Part shown: piece after piece, positions 26,042 through 33,528 of the stretch
Layout of the letters: each line of letters opens with the position of its first letter
Numbering within the stretch: position 1 is the stretch's first letter
NCBI GenBank assembly: GCA_001586965.3
Contig: LUCW03000536.1
Span: forward strand, 2,501 to 36,028
DNA: 33,528 nucleotides
Direction of reading: 5' to 3'
Source of the DNA: Sphaeroforma sirkka
Lineage: Eukaryota; Opisthokonta; Ichthyosporea; Ichthyophonida
The notes under the pieces: model-generated
Seen by the model: only the letters and a program-made list of their open reading frames with translations
What the model was told of the DNA's origin: nothing
The model's database searches: none
Translations under genes and position numbers: made by a program

Positions 26042-27199
26042 ATGTGCGCACTAGAGCAAGATTATGAGAAAATGTTCAATAAAATCTATACCAAAGGAGA
26101 TGAACGTATCTTTCAAACAGTTTTCGTAAATGGAGAAAAAGTTATGGCACTATTTGATCCAGGGGCTGAAGTCTCTGCTATCTCATGCCGAGTAGCCTAC
26201 GCTACAGATATGGCTGTCCATAACGAAACAACTGATTTAATCTTGGGAAATGGCAAAGTTACTACTTGCGAACAAGCCATTGACTATGCACACATAATGC
26301 TGTCAGATAGAAGAGAAGTGAAGACTCACCTAATCGTTACTGACATGTCTCAGAAATACGATTTAATTATAGGTATGACTGATCTTCTCAGTTTAGGTAT
26401 AACACTCACTGGTCTGCCTAATGGGCTAGACCCGAATAAAGATCAGTCAGATGATAATATGTTAAAGATACCTAAACCTCCGGAAGGCGAAGCAAAGGAT
26501 ATGATTCCGCACTTCACCGATATAATTATGGACTTAATTATACAAAACAGGAAGATTGCAATAACTGACTGGTGTATGTTTAAGTTCTCTAATGGGTACG
26601 TTAGACTTGACTTAACAAACGTCGACTTCTCTAAGTTAAAGTGTCCTTCACATAACTACGTGAGTTGGAGACACAAAGACGTTGTCAAAACCCAAATCGA
26701 AGATTGGTTAAAACAGGGTCTAATTGAAATCAATTATGATGCAACCCCAGTTAACTTAGCTCTCTTAGCGGTCGATCAATATAAATCTGATGGAACGTTT
26801 AGTAAAACAAGAGTAGTACTAGACCTGTCGCCAATCAACAAACTAATTCCGCAACATAGTTTTCCCTTACCTAAGATAAGCGAGATACTACGCAAAATGG
26901 AGGGTGCGACTATCTTTCCAAGATAGACTTAAAAGCTGCATTCCATCAACTACAGATATATGAGCCTCATAGGAAATACTTTTCCTTTACTTGGCAAGGT
27001 AAGAAGTACCAGTTTAAAGGTGCACCTGAAGGCTTACACATGTTACCTTCTTTCTTCCAACAAGTTATGATGGAACTATTTGCGGACCTGTCGTATAACG
27101 TATCAGTCTATTTAGATGATATAGTTATCTATACAAAGACAGCACATGAACATGCTAAACTCGTTAAAGAAGTCTTAAAGCGACTTAATCATGCTAAAC
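26042..27199 (+). pseudogene. gypsy pol 5' half: protease and N-terminal reverse transcriptase
   Basis: The ATG at 26042 opens a 294-codon frame. Retropepsin: VMALFDPGAEVSAI, with YDLIIGMTDLLSLGITL as the C-terminal strand; the active-site triplet is D-P-G instead of D-T/S-G. RT begins about 26670 with VKTQIEDWLKQGLIEI, RVVLDLSPINKLI and SFPLPKISEIL. A one-base deletion near 26918 shifts the frame; downstream come KIDLKAAFHQLQI, FTWQGKKYQFKGAPEGL and the catalytic YLDDIVIYT (YLDD at 27109-27120). The RT coding stops matching at 27199, where inverted integrase sequence begins, so fingers and palm are present but the thumb is missing. Confidence 0.85.
27103..27199 (+). repeat. inverted repeat, left arm (RT YLDD segment)
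   Basis: This 97-nt RT segment recurs in inverse orientation at 29456-29554 with a few differences, including a 2-nt length change in a T run. The arms bound the reversed pol segment. The inner edge shares CATGCTAAAC (27190-27199) with the junction. Confidence 0.85.
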
Positions 27200-29144
27200 C
27201 AAACGTTGCTTGTAATTCACTATAGCGGCCAAAGAAATAGTGAAACGGGAGTGTTCCAGTTTGAGGATTCATGCAGTTATTCATTTGAGTCTGAACCCAT
27301 TTCAAATGATAAGGCCACATATCCTCAACGTCGTCTAGTGCGGTACGCAAGAGTTTCTTAAGTTCTCTATGACGTGTCTCATTTGCACCCTGCGTTTGAG
27401 GTTTGTAAGGAACACCACGCCTATGGGTCATGCCTGATACGAGTATAAGTGCCTCCATTACGTCGGTACAAAACTCACTACCGTTATCAGAACATAGTAC
27501 TCGGGGGAAACCGAAGTCATTAAAGACGTGATAGCATAATTCTGCCACTGTTTGTGGACGTTTGTTCGGTATTGCATAAAGCAAGTTATAGCCCGAAGCC
27601 ACACATAAGAAATGACAGATATATACATCGCCAGTATGCTTGGATCGCGGGAGTTTAACCAAATCGACTATGACTCGGCGCATCGGTTGGTCTTCTGTCA
27701 CACTTTTTAGGGGTGCCCAACCGTATCGCTTGATCTGGTTCTTTTCACAATCAGTACAGCGTCGGTATACTTCACGTATGGTTTCTTTCAGCGCCGGGTG
27801 ATCAAGCCCTGCACGAATAGCCATTTTATAAGTATGCTCATATGCTCGATGCGTTAAATTATGTATAATTTTAACTCTACTTTCGAGCTCCTCTAAGTCA
27901 GTCAGATTCTGCGTAACGCTGGCTGGATGAACCATAGTCCTGTTGGAAAGGGCAACCTCAGTATCAGGAGGGGTAGACTCCTGAGATACATAATTGACAA
28001 CATTAGATTGTTGAAGTATCTTCTTCAGTTGTTTCGCAACTCCTGGCTGTTCTTTAAGCAGCGCTTTAAGTAGTTGAGTGCGAGCTTCAGGTTCTCTTAG
28101 AGTTTTGAGTCTTTGATCCATGGCCTTAGCTAGTTCCATGTTTTTACGATCTAATGCCGTTTCAATCGGCATTACCTCGACTGCAATTTTGTTGGGTGCA
28201 TGTGTTGTACGAGTCTTGAGCTTTTGTTCAAACTCTTTAGACTCCTCTAGTTTAGCTAAGAATTCGGTTGAGGGTTTCCACTTAGTGGTACCTGCAGGAC
28301 CGATGCGACAAACAATGGTGTGTTTCCAAGGCGTCTTCTTAATAGAATAGGATCCCTGATACAAGAACGTGTCGGTTTCACGGTCGACATAAATAGGTTC
28401 GTCTTGAATCATATTAATTAAATCACGTATCCATGGGTCGGAGTTACGTAAGGGACAACACAGCGTAATGGTAGATTTAGTAATATTAACATAATTTAAC
28501 AACTGTGCGATAAGTTGACAAGGTGGATTAGCCCACGCATTATGCTTTGATAAGTCAAGCTGAAATGCATCACCTTTAGGATGAGTCAACGACCTATGTT
28601 CAGAAACCTGTTTGTTATGTTCTGCGGCGAACATATCAACAGTAAATGGACCCCATCGTGATTGAGCGAGGTTAAACCATTTCTTATTTAGCATCCAATC
28701 GGTTGCTAATAACTCCTTGACTGTTTTCTGGTGGTCGGGCACAAGTCGAGAGAGCATGTCAGGAAGATGGTTATGTATTCCTGGTATGTGTGTTATATTA
28801 AAAGCGAACTTGGCAATAATGTCATGCCAGCGGCTCACCAACTGTGAATCAGGGTTCATATCTTTTAAGTATGTTAAAGACTTTTGATCACAGGCGACAG
28901 TAAAGTAACTTCCATAAAGGTAGTCTTTAAACTGTCTTAGCGCAGTAACTATAGCAAGGAGCTCTTGTTTAACGGTAGGGTAATTCCGTTGACTCTTATT
29001 ATAACTCTTGCTAAAGAATTGTATGTAGCGCGGTTTACCATTTATCGTTTGGTAAAGCATTCCACCTACCGCTCGATCTGAAGCGTCGGTTGCTACTTGG
29101 AATGGGACACCATCCACAGGGTACTGCATGATGGGTGCGTCCAT
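27189..29144 (-). CDS. gypsy pol 3' half: RNase H, adenine-methyltransferase-like domain, DD35E integrase
   Basis: An uninterrupted 651-codon frame on the - strand. RNase H (residues ~15-133) has acidic residues D20, E61, D86 and D129 in the usual contexts (ATDAS, KQELLA, ACDQKSL, HLPDML). Residues ~150-245 hold VDMFAAEHNK (D170), GDAFQLDLSKHNAWANPPC with N206-P207-P208-C209, and CCPLRNSDPW, the layout of the Dam-like methyltransferase domain known in DIRS elements. Residues 295-425 are charged and helical. Integrase has an H432/H436, C463/C466 zinc-finger-like region, then D494 (VIVDLVKLP), D553 (CSDNGSEF) and E589 (QGANETRHREL), exactly a D-x35-E. The frame ends at GLA with a TGA made by the inversion junction, so the integrase C-terminus is lost. 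The ATG at 29144 is internal; upstream RT is frameshifted. Confidence 0.85.
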   Translation of the reverse strand: MDAPIMQYPVDGVPFQVATDASDRAVGGMLYQTINGKPRYIQFFSKSYNKSQRNYPTVKQELLAIVTALRQFKDYLYGSYFTVACDQKSLTYLKDMNPDSQLVSRWHDIIAKFAFNITHIPGIHNHLPDMLSRLVPDHQKTVKELLATDWMLNKKWFNLAQSRWGPFTVDMFAAEHNKQVSEHRSLTHPKGDAFQLDLSKHNAWANPPCQLIAQLLNYVNITKSTITLCCPLRNSDPWIRDLINMIQDEPIYVDRETDTFLYQGSYSIKKTPWKHTIVCRIGPAGTTKWKPSTEFLAKLEESKEFEQKLKTRTTHAPNKIAVEVMPIETALDRKNMELAKAMDQRLKTLREPEARTQLLKALLKEQPGVAKQLKKILQQSNVVNYVSQESTPPDTEVALSNRTMVHPASVTQNLTDLEELESRVKIIHNLTHRAYEHTYKMAIRAGLDHPALKETIREVYRRCTDCEKNQIKRYGWAPLKSVTEDQPMRRVIVDLVKLPRSKHTGDVYICHFLCVASGYNLLYAIPNKRPQTVAELCYHVFNDFGFPRVLCSDNGSEFCTDVMEALILVSGMTHRRGVPYKPQTQGANETRHRELKKLLRTALDDVEDMWPYHLKWVQTQMNNCMNPQTGTLPFHYFFGRYSELQATFGLA

Positions 29145-29554
29145 TACTTTTACTTTTGACTAGTTTAAATGCATCATCACATTCTTTAGTCCAAAGCTTT
29201 CCCAAATGTCCTTTGTGCAGCCGTAGGTGACTCGAAAGGCTTTAAGTAATGAGAAAGATGCGGTACCGAATCCGAGAGAAGAAGTTAACAAACCCACACA
29301 CAGAGTTCACATCTCTTCCAGTAATTGGTGTTGATAAATCCAACAGAAACTGTTTCTTGCCAGGATCAATTTCTACCCCTGCTGCAGATACTTTGTAGCC
29401 AAGTAAGTATATATAGTATCTTTAGCAAAAGAACACTTGTCTTCGTTAATCTTAAGTTTAGCATGATTAAGTCGCTTTAAGACTTCTTTAACGAGTTTAG
29501 CATGTTCATGTGCTGTCTTTGTAAAAAAATAACTATATCATCTAAATAGACTGA
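29145..29554 (-). pseudogene. gypsy RT C-terminal half, frameshifted
   Basis: On the - strand from 29554 the sequence restarts inside RT at the YLDD segment, runs through LKINEDKCSFAK and a broken thumb region with several stops (after YLATKYLQQG), and reaches the RNase H frame at 29144. An expanded T run (ATTTTTTTACAAAG) breaks the frame right after YLDDIVI. Confidence 0.75.
29456..29554 (-). repeat. inverted repeat, right arm (RT YLDD segment)
   Basis: Reverse-complement partner of 27103-27199. Its outer end at 29554 touches the first base of LTR-c. Confidence 0.85.
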
Positions 29555-30148
29555 TGTAGAAATACGGCCTCCGGTCAGTCTAAAATATCAAGATCAATTG
29601 AGATAATACATTGGTTTTTATTTGTATTTTAAATAATTTAGTACAAGCTCTTTTTCCAATATTTCCAAAGTGTTCTAAATTCACTTTGATGGCTCCAATA
29701 GCCTGAGTATTTGGTATGACTCATCTACTTGGACCTATTTGAGACATTAGTAGATGTAGATATTATAAACTAAATTTTATAATCTCCGAACTACTACTTA
29801 TAGATTTTGGTCCTCCCGCCAATCTCCAAAATCCAATAAGTCTTTTTCTTTTTTTAACTTTTCTTCAGATGGAACTTTATTTATATCAGCTAATGTATTA
29901 ACGTGACTTACGTTATTATGTCTATTTACAAATTAGGCAAGTGGTCATGAACACTTAGTACTTCTAGTGAAAATTATTCAATAAAGAACAGCTAGAGGTA
30001 TGCCCTGTGTGATCGAGGATATTTAGGCTCTTAACAAGAGGCAGTCCCGATCATTCTTACACAAGCTACCACTGCTAAATCCTAACTGACTAAATTGTAT
30101 TTTTAGTTTAATATAGTTTGAAACCTAGTAATTTCCATCGAAGTTTAC
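29555..30148 (+). mobile_element. LTR-c, 594 bp
   Basis: Near-identical to LTR-b (for example GAGATAATACATTGG against GAGATACTACATTGG, and GAGGTATGCC against GAGGTACGCC). Starts TGTAGAAATACGGCC and ends CATCGAAGTTTAC. The left flank is inverted RT sequence rather than a polypurine tract; the right flank is another LTR fragment. Confidence 0.85.
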
Positions 30149-30230
30149 AACTTACGTTCTTATGTCTATCTACAAATTAGGCATGTGGTCATGAACACTT
30201 AGTACTTCTAGTGAAAGTTGTTCAAGAAAT
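30149..30230 (+). mobile_element. LTR-d fragment (LTR-a subfamily)
   Basis: ACTTACGTTCTTATGTCTATC through GTGAAAGTTGTTCAAG matches the late part of LTR-a (ACTTACGTTCTTATG, GGTCATGAACACTTAG). At diagnostic positions (GTTCTT, CATGTGG) it follows LTR-a rather than b or c. Truncated on both sides; it directly follows LTR-c. Confidence 0.7.
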
Positions 30231-30424
30231 ACGTACTACAGACCAACTGCAACAGGCTACCAACCATCGACAAAACGTCAAAGCATCACGCACGTCTGTT
30301 TAAAAGCGGTGCATAAAAGTATAGTGACACTCTTTCATGTCAGCGGCCATAACGAGGTATGTGTAGTCTAGATAAGTTGAATCGATTAAATTTTTGTTTT
30401 GAAATATACTGTTTAATATCATTC

Positions 30425-32364
30425 AAGTACATACATTAACAATCAAATCCGCTGCAGCCCAGGATCAACAGCAAATAATTTTAGGTTTGGGAAAATGTTC
30501 CTCCAATATTATTTCTGCCATTTTTTCTGCAAACTCTCGTTTGCTTTCGCGACTAGTCTTTATTCTTTAAGATATGTAGCAAAAGTCTATGCCTCCGGTC
30601 ATATGTACATCATATATCATCTGCATTTGGCGAATATCTACTGAGTAGAATGTCTTTCAGATGTTTTAGCACAGAATTCCCGCCCCTTTCCAGCAATGAA
30701 ATCTTATCCGTACCTAATTGCAATAAATAAATCTTTTGTCCTCTTTTGCCGCGACCGGGTACCTCCCATTCACTGTCTAATGCGGAAACTTGGGGATGTT
30801 CCGAGCTTATATTCAAATTTTCCAACAAATCAAGCCCATATCTTAAATCATCGACAGTTTTTATAACTTTCGATACAAATGTGGGTGGCAAAGTATACAT
30901 CTCAAGGCCACTATCATTTTTTTAGGTGCACTGGCGGTGGTGCCTCACTATATAGTACCGCTGGAGCCACTTTGTTCAACATAATCATCATTTACATTAT
31001 CTGTGTATACAACCCACTGAGAAACTCCCTGCCTTTCACAGAGTTTGGCCAAGTCCTCCATTAGTGCTTCAAGTAGTATTAGCTCATGTACGTTTACTAC
31101 TGTGAACAGCGACCCGAAATATCGCCGCATTTTACTGCCATGTATTTGTTTCGGCATTTTAAAGTTACGATCCATCTTTATGATTGTCCCGAATAGTTGT
31201 TGCATTCGTAGATCATAATATGCTCTATCATTTTGTGCCAAATCATGCAACACAGCACCTAGCCACTTATTACTAAAGGAACTACCGCCATACTCATTCA
31301 CATCAGTGAACAATGAGAACTTCTAAGCTTTCGCCGAATAATCCGGAATTACCATTGCATTATCGCCGAGCGCTTTCTACTTAGCCATCAATAATGAATA
31401 CCAAAATCTATCGAATACCAAGAATCCATTGTATCTGTGTATTGCTCCAGATACCGACTCTTGATACATTAATGTAGATCATTTATCGTGCCATGTTCAT
31501 AAAATTGTTGCAGTAGTTTGCGAGCTACTGTGTACAATTGAGTCAACTACGAGAAGTCAGAAATGCCGAGAATTCGAATTGAGCAAATTGGGTAGGGCTG
31601 CCAATACCTCTGGGTTGTGGCTCATAAATCTCTTGCGACATTTATTACATATGTTTCTTCTCGACATAATGTAGCAGCATCTCTCGAAGCCATAGACACG
31701 ATGTGCTTTAGGTTTGTCCGGCCAACCATCGGAACATGTGTCGCTGGAACTGTAATGAGGGCATAGCAGCTTAATATCGAAATATATGCGTAGTACGGGT
31801 CTAGAACTTATTCCTGATCTACTTTGGATATCATTACGAGGAATGGACTAGATGCATGCACACACATTGAATTGTTTAGGTATTCTCTGATGGCTGCCTT
31901 TCCATTGTCTACAAATTTACTCGCTTTCAGTTGCAAAGTTGATAAGTGCTCCTGAATTATATTACGTGTTGGATCATTAGGTCCATCAGGTGTTGTAGTT
32001 GCAGTACTTGTAATATGTGAAGAATGAATGCCGACGTCTTGCATGTGATATATTCCATGCGGTGAAATGGGTAGTGCTGGTGGAATATGGTCGTCTATGA
32101 CCAGAGTAGATGCAGACACATATATAATAAATTATATTAGGCTATTGCTTGACCATAATCAATGGTTTGTTGCGTTTGTTGATACGTGCTAATAGCTTCA
32201 GTAGTTGTGCTAGTGGCTTCAGTAGATATTGGGATGAATTGAGATAGGGTTTGCTGACCCTTTTCTCTAGGTACGTTTCTAATTATACGACCCTGATTAG
32301 GTCGTCCAGCCCCACGAGCTCCGCCTGAGCCGGGCTTACGGGTCGTTTGCTTACGCTGCATCAT
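30425..32364 (-). pseudogene. decayed DUF6729-like / transposase-like / 3'-5' exonuclease multidomain gene
   Basis: Read right to left, blocks in shifting frames keep a colinear domain order. 32364-32137: basic Gly/Arg N-terminus (MMQRKQTTRKPGSGGARGAG), then Thr/Gln-rich. 32119-31808: linker. 31799-31557: cysteine domain CPHYSSSDTC...CCYIMSRRNICNKCRKRF followed by LAALPNLL, as in DUF6729 (first CxxC has C to Y). About 31540-31390: KLLQQFYEHGTINDLH and KSRYLEQYTDTMDSWY. 31313-30948: LFGTIIKMDRNFKMPKQIH, LFTVVNVHEL and VVYTDNVNDD, a transposase-like RNase H-fold layout with two conserved Asp. 30900-30610: DEDD exonuclease motif I (VSALDSEWEV, then KIYLLQLGTDKISLL). 30560-30425: REFAEKMAEIILEEHF and SWAAADL, a degenerate later exonuclease motif. 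Frameshifts and stops in every block show it is dead. DUF6729 and exonuclease fusion is from family knowledge. Confidence 0.6.
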
Positions 32365-32545
32365 TGTACTGCCGAAGTGAGAGACTAAGTCTGTGTAACA
32401 CACAATGGTATGGTTGTAACAGAATGTCAACTATTACAATACCAATCGAGCATCAATGTGGATATAGGTGATTTATGCTACTTTTGTGTGTGTGTGCACT
32501 GTGCACTGTGTCGTGGTAAAATAAAAAAAACAGTTCAATTTGTTC
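32365..32545. other. flank of the decayed gene, no gene seen
   Basis: Includes a (TG)n run (32484-32494) and an oligo-A run (32523-32530). Confidence 0.4.
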
Positions 32546-32611
32546 ACGTAAGCGTTAGTTTTTATATATAAAAAAGATACATGGCGCGCTGCGCGCTGCG
32601 CGCGCTTACGT
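32546..32611. repeat. GC-rich hairpin: ACGTAAGCG ... CGCTTACGT with GCGCGCTG repeats
   Basis: A perfect 9-bp inverted repeat (32546-32554 and 32603-32611) encloses a 48-nt loop. The right arm is preceded by tandem GCGCGCTGCGCGCTGCGCGC (32584 on), a strongly self-complementary CpG-rich patch in otherwise AT-rich DNA. Confidence 0.8.
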
Positions 32612-33528
32612 CTTGGTTTTTGTTCAAAACTTTCGTTTGTCTGCGCAAAAAAAAATCTCTGCATCATATATATATACACAATATATACACAGAAACAGAT
32701 ACCTAGACTATTTACTCTATCAATTGTGTACACAATATGTAAACGAAGGAAAGATCGTTTGTAAAAGGACACCTTGCGTAAATGAGAGCATTCACGGTAA
32801 CTGTTGGCCGGCACTGTATGGCCCAATCTCTTCATGCCATTTGAATTTGGACGCGATATTGCCTTATTTCTAAGTGTTGATTCCTCTATATAAGCGAGAG
32901 TTATTTATGTATATCTCTGTATGAGCTATAGCTCCTATGTATCACGGTAATTACGTTTTTATGTTAACCAAGTAGTTCATGGCCATAATTGTATAGGTAT
33001 ATATCAGTTACTTTAATACGCTAAGGCACAGCAGCCATGTCCTGCAAACCATGGTATCGACTGGTGACTGCCAGGGCGCATATGCAAAAATATGCAGATT
33101 GTGACCCCGAATATTCACACACAACTATGTCCATATGTACTCATTCATCTATAAATATGCATATCTATACATCTGTGAATAGATATATACATACGTCTAT
33201 GGCAAGATATATACATATACATGCATCTAAAAATAGCTATACACATACTCGAAAATCCAAATATACACATACATCCAACGTGTTTTCACGCAGTCAATAC
33301 CGACGGATTGAGAGACCTACTGTAGTCTGTAATTCACGAGTAGCTCTTAGACAAGCCTACACCGGACGTGATGGTGTTTTCTATGTACGTTTCAATTATA
33401 ACTGTATAGGTACGTCCATGTATTGTTAAATACATATAATGCAGAGGGAAAATCCAGACTGGGGCTGTTACAAACTCTGTACATACACTTAGTAGCAGAG
33501 ACACAAGATATGCACAAATACATGTACA
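32612..33528. other. no supported gene; degenerate ACATAY-rich tract at about 33115-33275
   Basis: The + frame at 33037-33429 (ATG, 130 codons) is mostly Thr/His/Ile/Tyr repeats generated by degenerate ATACAT/ACATCT words, with a short non-repetitive tail (RRIERPTVVCNSRVALRQAY). No domain and no flanking splice evidence, so it is not called as a gene. Confidence 0.35.

Larger units (their letters stand above)
23324..30148. mobile_element. rearranged Ty3/gypsy LTR retrotransposon
   Basis: LTR-b (23324-23914), gag (+), protease and the first half of RT (+) to 27199, then the second half of RT, RNase H, methyltransferase-like domain and integrase in reverse orientation (29554 to 27189), then LTR-c (29555-30148) in + orientation. 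The order PR-RT-RNase H-IN across the two halves is Ty3/gypsy. The element is non-autonomous: gag and RT carry frameshifts, the integrase lacks its end, and no primer-binding site or polypurine tract is evident at the LTR edges. LTR-b and LTR-c are nearly identical, implying a recent origin. Confidence 0.85.

Noticed and set aside
33037..33429. ATG-led 130-codon frame
   Set aside because: Most of it is Thr/His/Ile/Tyr from degenerate ACATAY repeats; the short non-repetitive tail is not enough to support a gene.

Overview
This window is eukaryotic nuclear DNA. Four spliceosomal introns with GT...AG borders can be placed exactly, intergenic distances are long, all three stop codons are used, and (TA)n microsatellites plus decayed Ty3/gypsy-type LTR retrotransposons make up much of the length. 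Multi-exon genes, GTATG-type donors, a single-C2H2-finger Gln/Asn-rich protein and gypsy elements would suit a unicellular opisthokont (an ichthyosporean-like protist is my guess), but nothing here proves the taxon.

Layout. (1) 1-219 is the 3' end of a + strand gene. (2) 2715-5962 (- strand) is a four-exon gene for a 265-residue protein whose last ~105 residues resemble a ZPR1-type module without its zinc finger; introns 1 and 3 are filled with microsatellite. (3) 6532-6744 (-) is one exon-like block. (4) 6.8-14.9 kb is gene-poor: very long TA arrays, cryptically simple AT-rich DNA, and two diverged copies (about 1.1 kb apart, same orientation) of a repeat that still shows a conserved reading frame. 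(5) 15019-18462 (+) is a two-exon gene for a 1087-residue, Gln/Asn/Ser-rich protein with one C2H2 finger, two matching basic (NLS-like) motifs and internal repeats, probably a transcription regulator. (6) 18.8-20.76 kb is another simple-sequence block, including about 1.2 kb rich in alternating purine/pyrimidine. (7) 20.76-30.2 kb is a retrotransposon graveyard: an old protease fragment of a different family, then at least four LTR copies of one gypsy family, with one pol fragment in the + direction and a long pol fragment in the - direction. (8) 30.4-32.4 kb (-) is a decayed multidomain gene with a DUF6729-like cysteine domain, a transposase-like block and a DEDD 3'-5' exonuclease domain. (9) 32.4-33.5 kb has a GC-rich hairpin and degenerate simple DNA.

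The most unusual parts are the gypsy family, whose pol carries a DIRS-like adenine-methyltransferase-like domain (NPPC motif) between RNase H and an intact DD35E integrase; the fold-back structure of that element, with LTR termini joined precisely to internal pol sequence; a tRNA-like sequence with A box, B box and oligo(T) inside gag in antisense; and the decayed transposase/exonuclease gene.
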